A DNA stretch of 64,000 bases from Salinarimonas rosea DSM 21201 (GTDB lineage Bacteria; Pseudomonadota; Alphaproteobacteria; Rhizobiales; Beijerinckiaceae), in contig NZ_AUBC01000024.1 of NCBI RefSeq assembly GCF_000429045.1, forward strand, positions 1 through 64,000, in the 5' to 3' direction. A program made the position numbers and the translations under genes. Below, piece after piece: positions 25,400 to 34,470 of this stretch. The notes under the pieces were generated by a model. That model ran no database searches, had not been told where the DNA came from, and saw nothing but the letters and a program-made list of their open reading frames with translations. Numbering within the stretch: position 1 is the stretch's first letter; the number at the start of each line of letters is the position of its first letter.

Positions 25400-27631
25400 A
25401 TGCCGTTCCTCGAAGAAGGCCGTCCGGACGAAGAGCCCCGCCTACGCATCGACCTGCCCGCGGTCGCCGCATTCCTGCGGCGGCGCTTCTGGCTCATCGC
25501 TCTCGTCATGCTCGCCTGCATCGCGCTCGGCGGCGCCTACGCCTTCACGGCGCAGCCGAAGTTCGCGGCCGTGGCGGGGCTCATCATCGACGATCCGCAG
25601 ACCGACGCCGGCCGGCTCGGGACGGGGCTGGTGGAGAGCGCCGAGAGCCGGACCGCGATCGAGACGCAGATGCAGATCATCCGCTCGCAGGAAGTGGCGC
25701 TCAGCGTGGTCGACGCCCTCGACCTGGTGGAAGAGCCGCGCTTCATCCCGAACCGGCCCGATGTCCTCACCGGTGCCGTCGGGTGGCTGCGCACGAGCCT
25801 GCGCGAGCGTCTCGACGCCGCTTTCCAGGCGGAGGCCCCGGTCGCCGGTCGCACGGGCGGGCAGGCGGCTGATGCGGATCCGCCGCTATCCCCCCGCGAG
25901 CGCGCGGCGGTGACGCTGCGCGCCAACCTCAGCGTCTACCGCCTCGGCTCGTCCCAGGCCGTCGAGGTGCGCTACGAAGGCAATCATCCCGAGATGGCGG
26001 CCGAGATCGCCAACGCCGTCGCGGAGGCCTACGTCCGCAACCGGCTCGAGGCGCGCTTCGACGCGGCCGAGAACGCCGCATCCTGGTTGCGGGCCCGCAT
26101 CTCCGAGCTGCAGGGTCGCTTCAGCGAGACGGCGCGCCAGGTCCAGGCCTTCCGCGCCGAGAACGAGATCGTCGAGACCGGCGGCGGGCGCGGCCTGATC
26201 AACCAGCAGGCGCTCTCGGCGGTGAACGAGCGCCTCGTCACGGCCGCCAGCGAGACGGCGGAGGCGCAGGCGCGCGTCGCCCGCATCGAGCGTGCGCTGG
26301 CGGAAGAGGACTACGCCGTCGAGTCCATCGATGCGGGCGAGAGCTCCGTGATCTCCGAGCTGCGTGCGCGCTGGTTGGAGCTCGCCGAGCGCGAGGCCGA
26401 GCGCGCCTCCCGTCTGGCGGAGGGGAGCCCGGCCCTCGAGGCGGTGCGGCGCGAGGCCGCCCGCACCGAGGACGCGATCCGTGCCGAGCTGGAACGGCTC
26501 GCGGGGCGGCTGCGGACCGAGGCCGAGGTGGCGCGGGCCCGCGAGGAGGATCTCCAGGACGAGATGGCGCGCCTGATCGCGCGCTCCAACGAGACCGCGG
26601 AAGCGGGCGTGCGCGTCCAGCAGCTGGAGAGCGAGGCCGAGGTGCTCCAGGCCGCCTTCGAGAGCTACCTGCGCCGCTACACCGACGTGATCCAGCAGCA
26701 GAGCGCGCCCTTCCTCACCGCCCGCATGATTTCCCCGGCCCTGGTGCCGCTGGCGCCGACCGGCCCGCGCAAGGCGCTCATCCTGGTTGTCTCGGCGATC
26801 CTGGGCGGCGGCCTGGGCCTCGCGCTCGCGATGCTGCTCGAGAGCTTCGACCGGGCGGTCCGGCTCCCGCGGCATCTGGTCGAGGCGGGAATCCCGGCGC
26901 TCGGCGTCGTTCCCCTCGTCGCACGCGACAAGGCCTTCCGGAGCGACTCGAGCGATGGGCTCGGCTACGCGGCCGCCGCGCCGGGGACGCCGTTCGCCAA
27001 TGGCCTGCGCCGGGTGAAGGCGCAGCTCGCGCAGGGTTTGACGGAAGGGAAGGGCGCCGTCATCGGCGTCGCCTCGATCTCTCCGGGGGAGGGGGCCTCG
27101 ACGGTCGCCGGCAACCTCGGCCGCCTGTTCGCCCTTGGCGGCACGACGACGCTTCTCGTCGACGCGAACCTGCACACGACCAACCTCGGCCATGCCGAGC
27201 CCGGCGACGATCCGGTGCGGCGCCTCTCCGCGCTGGGCAGCGAGGACCTGATCGAGCGCCTGCGCGACCCCGGGGAGAACGATCCGACCGCGACCCAGAG
27301 CGGCGCCGACCTGTTCGCGTCCAAGCGCATGAAGGCCTTCCTCGACGAGGCGCGCGAGCGCAACGAGGTGACGATCCTCGACCTGCCCGCGCTCGAAACC
27401 GTGCCGGACGCCAACGCCATCGCCCCGTTCGTCGATTCCATGGTGGTGGTGACGCAATGGGGGCGCACCGACCGCCCGGCCTTGAAGGAGATGGCGGAGA
27501 GCCTGCGGGCGCACGGCGCGACCATCGCCGGCGGCGTTATCAACAAGGCGCGGCTGCGAGCCATGCGGGCGCACGGGCATCGCCCGACCGACGAGGGCTA
27601 TCCGCTCCGCCGGGGCCGCACCGCCGCGTGA
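25400..27631 (+). CDS. Polysaccharide co-polymerase (ExoP/GumC/Wzc-like) with degenerate tyrosine-kinase domain
   Basis: A 743-residue inner-membrane protein controlling EPS chain length. Residues 15-100 form the Wzz domain with the first membrane helix (FWLIALVMLACIALGGAYAF). Residues 190-440 are coiled coil. PTGPRKALILVVSAILGGGLGLALAML is the Pro-rich second helix. The last 200 residues are a BY-kinase-like domain, but Walker A reads SPGEGASTVAGNLG: the P-loop Lys is Ala566. Walker A' (LLVDANL) and Walker B (VTILDLPAL) are weak, and the C-terminus has one Tyr instead of a Tyr cluster. It is probably a pseudokinase that still shapes chain length. Confidence 0.88.
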   Translation: MPFLEEGRPDEEPRLRIDLPAVAAFLRRRFWLIALVMLACIALGGAYAFTAQPKFAAVAGLIIDDPQTDAGRLGTGLVESAESRTAIETQMQIIRSQEVALSVVDALDLVEEPRFIPNRPDVLTGAVGWLRTSLRERLDAAFQAEAPVAGRTGGQAADADPPLSPRERAAVTLRANLSVYRLGSSQAVEVRYEGNHPEMAAEIANAVAEAYVRNRLEARFDAAENAASWLRARISELQGRFSETARQVQAFRAENEIVETGGGRGLINQQALSAVNERLVTAASETAEAQARVARIERALAEEDYAVESIDAGESSVISELRARWLELAEREAERASRLAEGSPALEAVRREAARTEDAIRAELERLAGRLRTEAEVARAREEDLQDEMARLIARSNETAEAGVRVQQLESEAEVLQAAFESYLRRYTDVIQQQSAPFLTARMISPALVPLAPTGPRKALILVVSAILGGGLGLALAMLLESFDRAVRLPRHLVEAGIPALGVVPLVARDKAFRSDSSDGLGYAAAAPGTPFANGLRRVKAQLAQGLTEGKGAVIGVASISPGEGASTVAGNLGRLFALGGTTTLLVDANLHTTNLGHAEPGDDPVRRLSALGSEDLIERLRDPGENDPTATQSGADLFASKRMKAFLDEARERNEVTILDLPALETVPDANAIAPFVDSMVVVTQWGRTDRPALKEMAESLRAHGATIAGGVINKARLRAMRAHGHRPTDEGYPLRRGRTAA

Positions 27632-27639
27632 GCGGTGCG

Positions 27640-27670
27640 GGACGCCGCGCCGGCCCGCGGCGCGGCGTCC
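27640..27670. terminator. Bidirectional hairpin between convergent EPS genes
   Basis: GGACGCCGCGCC (27640-27651) pairs perfectly with GGCGCGGCGTCC (27659-27670) over a 7-nt loop. It fills nearly all of the 39-bp gap between converging stop codons. No T-tract follows on either strand. Confidence 0.6.
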
Positions 27671-28834
27671 TCAGCGGCGCTCGACGGCGTCGAGGAGCAG
27701 GCGCGTGTCGTCGGCGTCGACGAAGACCGCGGGATCGCGCGCGAGGAGACGCTCGCGCTGCGCCACGTAGGCCTGCGGGTCGAAGCTCTCCACCAGGGTG
27801 CGGACGGCCTCGACGGGGGGCTCGGGGAGGGCGAGGCCGAGATCGTCGGCCGCGACCCGTCGCCCGACCTCCGTCCCCGTCCGCGCCAGGGTCGGCGCCC
27901 CGAAGTAGCCGCCCTCGTAGAGACGGTTCGGCAGCAGCCAATCCGAGTTCGCGCCGGCGTCGGTGTAGTCGAGCGCCCAGGTGTAGTGCACGCCGCCATA
28001 CAGGTCGGCGAGGTCGTCGGGGCTCGCGTACGGCCCCTCGAAGGCGAGGTTGGGGCAGCGCGCCTGCGCCGCCTCGAGGCGCTCGCGGGGAATGTCCTCG
28101 GGCGCGAGCTTGCCGCGCAGCACGATCCGCACGCGCGGGCCGAGCCGTGCGGCGATCTCCTCGAGCAGATCGAGGCTGCGCGCGCAGCGCAGCACGCCGA
28201 ACCAGCCGATGACGACCGGCCCGTCGAGAGGCGGATGCCGCAGCCGCCGTGCGAACCGATCCGGCGCCGCGGCGATCCGGCCGGCCGGGATCTTGTTCTC
28301 GAGCAGGCGCCAGGGGCCCGCATAGGCCTGCACCGGCTCGAAATAGCGCGAGACGAAGGCGGGCGCGCTGACCACGAGGCAATCGGTCCGGCGCAGCGCC
28401 CGCCGCTCGGCGGCGCGGAAGGCGCGGCCGAGGCCGTCCTCGCGCAGGAATACGCGCTGCACGTCGAGCACCTCGTAGACCAGCGTCGCCCTCGAGCGGC
28501 TCAGCCGCTTCGCGGCGAGCGCGAGCGCCATCATGTCGATGTTGCGCGCGTAGATCACCCGCGCCTCCCGCAGGGCGTCGGCATGCCGGAGCACCCGTGG
28601 CAGGGCGGAGGCCAGGATCGGCAGGCGCCGCGCGTAGTTGCGGTCGCGCGTCGTGCCGAGGGGGACGTTCTCCCAGGAGATCTCGGGGGGACGCGCGTCC
28701 TCCGGGCGCGGGCGGGCGAAGGTGAAGCCGAGGACGCGCCGGCCGGCGTCCTGGAACCCGGAGATGCGCTTGCGCACCGTGCTGTCGTAGGCGTCGTGGC
28801 CGAAGACGGCGACGATCGGGGCCGCGCCGCTCAT
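27671..28834 (-). CDS. GT4-like glycosyltransferase
   Basis: A 387-residue GT-B-type protein. The N-terminus (IVAVFGHDAYDSTVRKRISGFQDAGRRV) and the middle YEVLDVQRVFLREDGLGRAFRAAERRALRRTD resemble succinoglycan ExoL-like and related EPS transferases. The donor domain includes VVIGWFGVLRCARSLDLLEEIA and NRLYEGGYFGAPTLAR, where the usual E-x7-E site is only partly kept. It starts in the stop codon of the preceding GT2 gene (ATGA). The assignment to GT4 is by pattern; the sugar added is unknown. Confidence 0.8.
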   Translation of the reverse strand: MSGAAPIVAVFGHDAYDSTVRKRISGFQDAGRRVLGFTFARPRPEDARPPEISWENVPLGTTRDRNYARRLPILASALPRVLRHADALREARVIYARNIDMMALALAAKRLSRSRATLVYEVLDVQRVFLREDGLGRAFRAAERRALRRTDCLVVSAPAFVSRYFEPVQAYAGPWRLLENKIPAGRIAAAPDRFARRLRHPPLDGPVVIGWFGVLRCARSLDLLEEIAARLGPRVRIVLRGKLAPEDIPRERLEAAQARCPNLAFEGPYASPDDLADLYGGVHYTWALDYTDAGANSDWLLPNRLYEGGYFGAPTLARTGTEVGRRVAADDLGLALPEPPVEAVRTLVESFDPQAYVAQRERLLARDPAVFVDADDTRLLLDAVERR

Positions 28835-29856
28835 GGGCGCAGCTCCGGGCGCGTCTCGGGTCGTGTCTCCTGTCGCGCCTCGACCTGCGGCCTCGCATAT
28901 TCGCGGCGCTCGTAGCCGAAGGCGCTGGCGACCAGCCCGCCGCCCCTGGCGAGGGTGGAGAGCCGCCGCAGCGGCCGGCTGGCGTCGCGCCAGCCGAAGG
29001 CGAGCGCGGAGCCGGCGGCCAGGACCCCGCCCGCGCCGAGCCGCACGAGGCCGCGGGCGAGCGCCGTCGCGCGGCCCGATCCGGTATTGTAGGCGCGCCG
29101 CTGCGTGCGCGCCTCGACGGCGCCGGTGCGGTACCAGCGCTGTGCCAGCCAGGCGACGGCCACGCGCCGCGGAGGCACCCACTCGTGGATGATCGCCTCG
29201 TGCGCCACGGCGAGGCGCCAGCCCCGCGCGCGAAGGGCGCGGAAGAAGGCGGTGTCCTCGCCGCCGAGCTCGTTGAAGGCCGTGTCGAAGGCGACCCCGG
29301 CCCGGGCGAGCTCCGCGCAGGACATCATCACGTTCCCGCTGCGGCCCTCCTCCGCGAAGCGGGCGCCAGGCGGGTCCACCAGGGCGAAAAAGCCGCCGCG
29401 CACCGCCCATTCCGGCGGCCGTTCCTCGAAGACCGGATAGACGGGCCCGACCGCCGCCGGCGCGCCGGTGCGCACCATGGCGTCGCGCAGCGCCGCGAGC
29501 CAGCCGGGGACCGCCGCCTCGTCGTCGTCGATGAAGGCGAGCGCGTCCTCGCCGCCCGCCCGTACGGCCGCGAGCGCGGCGTTGCGGGCGCGGGTGAGGC
29601 CCTTCGCCCGCTCGTGAACGTAGGTGACCCTGTAGCGGCTGCGCGTGGCATGCGCGGCGACGAGCCCCTCGGCAGAGCCGCCCGCTGCGTTGTCGACGAC
29701 GACGATGCGGATCGCGTCGTCCGCGATGCCGGGGGTCTCGAGCCGCTCGAGCGAGGCGAGGCAGCGCGCGAGGCCGAGCGGCCGCTCGTAGGTGCAGATG
29801 CAGACCGCAACGCTCCGCGGGGCGTCGGACACGACGACGGGAGCGGGCGAGCTCAT
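28831..29856 (-). CDS. GT2-family glycosyltransferase (ExoM-like)
   Basis: A 341-residue GT-A enzyme. The N-terminus VAVCICTYERPLGLARCLASLERL and VVDNAAGGSAEG form the UDP-binding region, and FIDDDEAAVPGWLAAL is the metal site. LGGEDTAFFRALRARGW holds the catalytic ED acceptor motif. This layout matches ExoM/ExoA-type transferases of succinoglycan loci. The C-terminal 100 residues include a Gly/Ala-rich hydrophobic stretch that may associate with membrane, then an Arg/Glu tail. It overlaps the GH16 gene upstream and the GT4-like gene downstream by 4 bp each. Confidence 0.87.
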   Translation of the reverse strand: MSSPAPVVVSDAPRSVAVCICTYERPLGLARCLASLERLETPGIADDAIRIVVVDNAAGGSAEGLVAAHATRSRYRVTYVHERAKGLTRARNAALAAVRAGGEDALAFIDDDEAAVPGWLAALRDAMVRTGAPAAVGPVYPVFEERPPEWAVRGGFFALVDPPGARFAEEGRSGNVMMSCAELARAGVAFDTAFNELGGEDTAFFRALRARGWRLAVAHEAIIHEWVPPRRVAVAWLAQRWYRTGAVEARTQRRAYNTGSGRATALARGLVRLGAGGVLAAGSALAFGWRDASRPLRRLSTLARGGGLVASAFGYERREYARPQVEARQETRPETRPELRP

Positions 29857-30659
29857 GGCTCGCGCCCGCACACGATCGACTCGGGGAACTGGCACGGCTC
29901 TCCCGGGGCGGTGTAGGCGACCCGCTCGACGGTCATCGTCGGCGTCTCGCTCGTCTCGACGAAACGCCCGAGCCAAGGCTCGTACTGCCCGCGGCCGCTG
30001 TAGACGGCGAGGTAGATCTTCCCCGGCGTGTCCGGGATGCGGTCCGGATCGGTGATCTCTCCCACCTGCTCCCCGTCGACGTAGAAGCGGATCACCTCGG
30101 GCGTCCACTCGAAAGCGTAGTCGTGGAAGCCCTGCGAGGCGTCGAACCCGAGCTCGACGGCCTGCCCGATGTCGCCGTGCGAGCCGTCCACGTAGGCGTT
30201 GACCTCGACGCTGCGGGGCCGTGCGCCGGGCAGCTCGATGTCGACCTCGTCGTGGGGGTCGCCGAAATAGGGTCCGGTGTAGGTGAAGAAGGCGCTCATG
30301 ACGCCCTGTCCGCGCGCGGCGCGCATCCGCACCTCGTAGGTCCCGTAGGAGAAGACGTCCGTCGACTGGACCTCGGCGCAGATGAAGTCGCGCTCGGCCG
30401 TCGGCGCCCGCTCGACGGTGAACACGAGGCTATCCCCGGGCTTGCTCAACGCGTCGACGCTCCAGGTGCAATCGTAATCGGGCGTGTTCACCCAGCCTTG
30501 GGACACGTACCAGCGGTCGCGATCGAGCTGCTCGTCCTCGAAGGTCTCGACGAACGACGTGCCGGTGCGCGCATCCTGCGCCTGTGCCGGCACGGGCAAG
30601 GCGAAGGCCAGCAGGAGCGGCGCGGCGAGCGGCATGGCGCGCGAAAGCGGTTTCCTCAT
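29853..30659 (-). CDS. Secreted GH16 endo-glycanase (ExoK-like)
   Basis: A 268-residue glycoside hydrolase of family 16. A signal peptide covers about residues 1-28 (hydrophobic core PLAAPLLLAFALPVPAQA). The catalytic motif HDEVDIE spans His136-Glu142, with nucleophile Glu138 and acid/base Glu142. Trp50 and the aromatic YFGDPHDE region line the cleft. GH16 enzymes in EPS loci, such as ExoK, cut nascent succinoglycan to lower molecular weight, so this probably trims the polymer made here. It leads a three-gene leftward operon. A GGAG motif lies 10 nt before the start. Confidence 0.9.
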   Translation of the reverse strand: MRKPLSRAMPLAAPLLLAFALPVPAQAQDARTGTSFVETFEDEQLDRDRWYVSQGWVNTPDYDCTWSVDALSKPGDSLVFTVERAPTAERDFICAEVQSTDVFSYGTYEVRMRAARGQGVMSAFFTYTGPYFGDPHDEVDIELPGARPRSVEVNAYVDGSHGDIGQAVELGFDASQGFHDYAFEWTPEVIRFYVDGEQVGEITDPDRIPDTPGKIYLAVYSGRGQYEPWLGRFVETSETPTMTVERVAYTAPGEPCQFPESIVCGREP

Positions 30660-30811
30660 CGAGACGGTCTCCTTGACGCTTCAGGGGGGCGCCCCGCGCG
30701 CTCGCCCGGGACTGCCCTCGAACGCGACAGGCCGCGTTTCGATCCTCGCGTCGTCCACGAAACCAACGGCGGGCCGTCGCGTTCGCGGTGCGGATCGTCG
30801 GCCTGCTATCC

Positions 30812-30854
30812 GCGCCGACCGTCGCACCGTCGACCGTCGCGCGCCGACCGTCGC
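30812..30854 (+). repeat. 14-bp direct repeat in a divergent promoter region
   Basis: GCGCCGACCGTCGC occurs at 30812-30825 and again at 30841-30854, with a partial CGACCGTCGC between. It lies in the 237-bp gap between the GH16 operon and the rightward GT2 operon, so a regulator-binding role is possible. It may also be simple GC-rich slippage. Confidence 0.4.
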
Positions 30855-30896
30855 CCTCCCGCCGCCACCCTCCGTCGCCCGCCCTCGGGAGCCCCC

Positions 30897-32108
30897 ATGC
30901 TCGAACTCGCCGTCCTTCTGCTCGTCCTCGTCGCGGCCACGACCGTGTCGCTCTATCGGCTGGCGCTGCGCCGGATCGTGCGCGGCGTGCCCGAGGCTCC
31001 TCTCGCCGAGGCGGCCTCGCCGGGCTCGGCACCGGCGCCCCGCGTCGCCTTCCTCACCTGCACACGCGCCGACGAGGCGCTGATCGTGGACAAGATCGCC
31101 AATCTCGCGGCCTGCAAGGCGGCGGTCCCCGGCAGCCGGGCGCTGCTGTTCATCGACGGCGGCGAGGTGCTGTCGGTCGACGCGGCGCGGAACGTCGGCG
31201 TGGAGATCGAGGCCTCGCCTCGTCGCGTCGGCAAGATCGCGGGACTGGAGCGCCTGCTCGCGCGGGCCGGCGCAGACGTCGCCGTGATGAGCGACGTCAA
31301 CGTCTTCCTCGAGCCCGACGCGGTGCGCCGCGCGTTGCAGCGCTTCGCGGACGAGGGGCTCGGCGCGGTCCAGCTCGTCGTCGAGAACCGGCAGGACGAC
31401 GCCGAGCTCGCGGGCGCGCTCGGGGGCTATGCCCGCTCCGACCTCGAGGTCTGCGCCCTGGAGACGCGCCTCGCCTCCATGGTGCATCTCGACGGCAGCG
31501 CCTGCGCCGTGCGCCCCTCCTGCCTGGGCACGCTGGTGCCCGGCATGGCGGACGATCAGGCGATGGCCTTCGACGTTCTGCTCGCCGGGCGGCGCATCGC
31601 GCTCCATCCCGAGCGGGCGGCCTACGAGATCGGGCGCACGAGCCTGCGCTCCGAGCTCGGGCGCAAGGTCCGGGTCGCCTGCAACTCCTTCTGCACCCAC
31701 CTGCACTTCCGCGAGCGTCTGCACGAGCTGCCGGGCCGGGTGAAGGCGTTCTACGTCTTCCACAAGTTCCTGCGCTGGCTGCTGCCCTTCCAGCTCGCCC
31801 TCATCGGTCTCCTCCTCGGCGTGATCCTCTGGCGTGCCGTCGGCCTGCAGGGCCTGCTGGCGATCGCCGCCGGCGGCCTTCTCGTCACCGCTCTCGCGGC
31901 CGTCGCGAGCCAGCGGGCGCGCCGCGTGCTGGTGCTCGTCGCCTTCCTCGCCGCCTCCGGGTGGGGCGTGATGCGGGCGATGGCGGGGCGGCGCTTCGTC
32001 TCCTGGCAGGGGTCGCGCACGGAGGCCGAGATGCGGGCCGCGACGCCGGCCGAGGTGCGCGCCGGCGCGCCGGCCGGGGTCTCCCGACGCGGCGAGCGCG
32101 CGGCATGA
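30897..32108 (+). CDS. Membrane-anchored GT2-type glycosyltransferase
   Basis: A 403-residue protein. An N-terminal helix (LELAVLLLVLVAATTVSLYRLAL) anchors a GT-A-like domain: VAFLTCTRADEALIVDKIANL, ADVAVMSDVNVFLEPDAV as the acidic metal site, and GMADDQAMAFDVLLAGRRIALHP with the acceptor motif. Two to three helices follow (about 290-360), giving the topology of ceramide-glucosyltransferase-like GT2 enzymes. The start follows GGGAG. The stop overlaps the next gene by ATGA. It probably transfers a sugar at the membrane surface; substrate unknown. Confidence 0.8.
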   Translation: MLELAVLLLVLVAATTVSLYRLALRRIVRGVPEAPLAEAASPGSAPAPRVAFLTCTRADEALIVDKIANLAACKAAVPGSRALLFIDGGEVLSVDAARNVGVEIEASPRRVGKIAGLERLLARAGADVAVMSDVNVFLEPDAVRRALQRFADEGLGAVQLVVENRQDDAELAGALGGYARSDLEVCALETRLASMVHLDGSACAVRPSCLGTLVPGMADDQAMAFDVLLAGRRIALHPERAAYEIGRTSLRSELGRKVRVACNSFCTHLHFRERLHELPGRVKAFYVFHKFLRWLLPFQLALIGLLLGVILWRAVGLQGLLAIAAGGLLVTALAAVASQRARRVLVLVAFLAASGWGVMRAMAGRRFVSWQGSRTEAEMRAATPAEVRAGAPAGVSRRGERAA

Positions 32109-33106
32109 TCGCCGCCAGCGTCATCCTCGCCGCCCACGACGCCGCCGGAACGATCGGCTCCGCGGTGGCGTCGGCCCTCGCGCAGAGCCTGCGCGAGATC
32201 GAGGTCGTCGTCGTCGACGACGCCTCGCGCGACGCCACCGCCGAGGCGGCTCGCGCGGCCGCCGGAGGCGACCCGCGGCTGCGGCTGGTGACCATGGGCG
32301 AGAACAGCGGGCCCGCCGGTGCTCGCAACGCCGGCATCGCCGCCGCGCGCGGCCGCTACGTCGCGATCCTCGATGCGGACGACGCCTTCGCGCCGACCCG
32401 GCTCGAGGCCCTCGTCGGGCTGGCCGAGCACGACGGGGCGGAGATGGCCTGTGACGACCTCCTCCTCGTCGACGGCGACAGCGGCGCGAGCCTCGGGCCG
32501 ATGTTCGGCCCCTCCGGCCTGCCGCCGGTCCTCGATGCCGCGGCCTTCGCGCTGGCGGACCTGCCCGATCCGCGTGCGCCGCGCCGCGGCTCGGGGTTTC
32601 TCAAGCCTCTCGTTCGCCGCGACTTCCTGCGCCGGCACGGGCTCGTCTATCCCGAGCGGATGCGCTTCGCCGAGGACTACGCCTTCGCGCTCGCCTGCCT
32701 CCTCGCCGGCGCCCGCTGGCGCACGCTCGGCCGGCCACTCTACCGCTATGCGGTGCACGGGCGCTCGCTCACCGCGCGCCACCGCGCCGCCGACCTGGAG
32801 GCGCTGCGCGACGCGGACACCGCCGCTCTCGCCGGGCTTCCCGCCGACGCCGACGCCGGCACCCGCCGGGCGCTCGCTCTGCATCTGGCCAGCGTGCGCC
32901 GCCGCGCCGCGTGGGCACGCTTCGTCGAGGACTACAAGGCCGGCGCGATCGGCGCCGCCCTGCGCGCCGCGGCCGCCGATCCGGACACGCTCCGCCACGT
33001 CGCCGGCCGCTGCCTCGCCCACCTGCGCGAGCGCGGCCTGCCGGGCCGCCCGGGGCGCGACCAGGGGCGGGATCTGCCGCGAGATCTGCCGGGAGACCTG
33101 CCGTGA
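32105..33106 (+). CDS. GT2-family glycosyltransferase
   Basis: A 333-residue GT-A enzyme with SVILAAHDAAGTIGSAVASAL, VVVVDDASRDATAE, ARNAGIAAARGRYVAILDADD (metal site) and FAEDYAFALACLLAGARW (acceptor motif). It closely parallels the gene at 36247-37221 in layout (DADD, then PR or GY-FLKP, then the ED motif), so the two may be paralogues. The C-terminus ends in a small repeat, RDLPRDLPGDLP, created by short tandem nucleotide repeats. It overlaps the upstream GT2 gene and the downstream polymerase gene, forming a three-gene coupled operon. Confidence 0.87.
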   Translation: MIAASVILAAHDAAGTIGSAVASALAQSLREIEVVVVDDASRDATAEAARAAAGGDPRLRLVTMGENSGPAGARNAGIAAARGRYVAILDADDAFAPTRLEALVGLAEHDGAEMACDDLLLVDGDSGASLGPMFGPSGLPPVLDAAAFALADLPDPRAPRRGSGFLKPLVRRDFLRRHGLVYPERMRFAEDYAFALACLLAGARWRTLGRPLYRYAVHGRSLTARHRAADLEALRDADTAALAGLPADADAGTRRALALHLASVRRRAAWARFVEDYKAGAIGAALRAAAADPDTLRHVAGRCLAHLRERGLPGRPGRDQGRDLPRDLPGDLP

Positions 33107-34470
33107 CGATCGGGCAGCAGGCCGCCATGACCGCCCCTCCGCGCCGCGACGGCACGACGCTCGCCGTGTCGCTGCCGCAGGCGCGCGTCCTGCTCGCCAC
33201 GGTCGTGCTGACGTCGGTCGTGCTGCTCCCGTTCGTCGGGCGCATCGCGGTGCTCGCCTTTCTCGCGGCCGGCGCGGGCCTGGTGCTGCTCGCCCTGGAT
33301 CGCCTGCGGGCGCACGCCACCGATGTCGGCTTGTTCCTGCTGCCCTGCGTCGTGGCGCTCGTCTCGGCGGTCGGCTCCCTGCACCCTCAGCAGACGCTCT
33401 GGTACGGCGGCCAGTACACGGTGAGCGCCATCGTCCTGATCGCCCTCGCGCTGTCGATCGCGCCGCTCGTCGCGATGCGCCTGGCGAGCCTCGCGATCGC
33501 GCTGGGTCTCGGGCTCAGCCTCGCGTTCCCGACCTATCACTACGTCGGGCACACGGGGGAGATCGCCTTCGTCGGCATCTTCTCGAGCAAGAACTACTAT
33601 TCCTTCGTGGTCGGCACGCTGGTGATCCTGGGGGCGGGCCAATGCGCCGCCGGCGGGAAGCTCGGCAGGAGCTTCGGCTTCGCCTGCGTGGTGATCGGCT
33701 TCGCCTTCCTCCTGCTCGGGCGCTCGCTGGGGGCGATCGTGGGCACCACGGCGACGCTCGCCGTCGCCGGCGCCTTCGTCGCCACCCGCGTCCTCGACCG
33801 CAGCGTGCTCGCGCCGACGCTGGTCCTCTGCGTCGCGCTGGCCGCGGCCGCGGGCGTCTGGCTCGTCGCGGAGTTCGACCTCGTCGCCCGCCAGATGGCC
33901 GCGGTGGGGCGCGATCCGACGCTCACCGGCCGCACCATCCTGTGGGAGCTCGCCTGGGAGAATTTCCAGGCGTCGCCGCTGCTCGGCACGGGCTATCGCG
34001 GCTTCTTCGTGCCCTACTACCCGCCGGCGACGGAGGTGCTGGAGCTCTTCCGGCTGCCTCCGGACGCCGCCTGGAACTACCACAACGCCTTCTTCCAGGT
34101 TCTCGCGGGAACCGGCGTTCTCGGCGTCGCCGCGCACGCGCTGCTCCTCGCCCGGATCCTGGGGCTGTTCGTCGCCGGCATCGCCCGGAACCGGCTGCGC
34201 GCCGCCGATGCCGGGATCGTGGCCGCCTTCAGCTACCTCGCGCTCCGCTCCGTTCTCGAGGTCGACTTCACCCAGGAATACGGGCTCGGCCTCTTCCTGT
34301 ACGCACTCGTGCTGGCCGCGCTGGTGCAGCGCGCCGCGGCGCCCGCGCGCGGGTCACGGCTCCGAGATGCCGCGCGACGCCGCGCCGTCGGGGCGCCGCT
34401 CGCGCCGCCGCCGCCAGGCGAGGATGCCGCCCGCGGCCAGCGCCGCGAGGCTCGCCGCGAGCGGGGCTGA
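33103..34470 (+). CDS. Wzy/ExoQ-like EPS polymerase (O-antigen ligase family)
   Basis: A 455-residue polytopic membrane protein with about ten hydrophobic helices. The large periplasmic loop contains RTILWELAWENFQASPLLGTGYRGFF and WNYHNAFFQVLAGTGVLG. These match the Wzy_C pattern of O-antigen ligases and ExoQ-type polymerases, in which an Arg and the H-N motif are essential. It should join flipped repeat units in the periplasm. The GTG start overlaps the preceding TGA and follows GGGAG. The last 40 residues are Arg/Pro-rich and overlap a possible opposite-strand gene. Confidence 0.85.
   Translation: MTIGQQAAMTAPPRRDGTTLAVSLPQARVLLATVVLTSVVLLPFVGRIAVLAFLAAGAGLVLLALDRLRAHATDVGLFLLPCVVALVSAVGSLHPQQTLWYGGQYTVSAIVLIALALSIAPLVAMRLASLAIALGLGLSLAFPTYHYVGHTGEIAFVGIFSSKNYYSFVVGTLVILGAGQCAAGGKLGRSFGFACVVIGFAFLLLGRSLGAIVGTTATLAVAGAFVATRVLDRSVLAPTLVLCVALAAAAGVWLVAEFDLVARQMAAVGRDPTLTGRTILWELAWENFQASPLLGTGYRGFFVPYYPPATEVLELFRLPPDAAWNYHNAFFQVLAGTGVLGVAAHALLLARILGLFVAGIARNRLRAADAGIVAAFSYLALRSVLEVDFTQEYGLGLFLYALVLAALVQRAAAPARGSRLRDAARRRAVGAPLAPPPPGEDAARGQRREARRERG

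Noticed and set aside
25400-27631. Reading the co-polymerase as an active BY-kinase
   Set aside because: The P-loop Lys is Ala566 and the C-terminal Tyr cluster is absent, so only the Wzz-like function is claimed.
30812-30854. CRISPR-like array
   Set aside because: There are only two copies of a 14-bp GC-rich unit with no regular spacer. No CRISPR array or cas gene was seen in the window.
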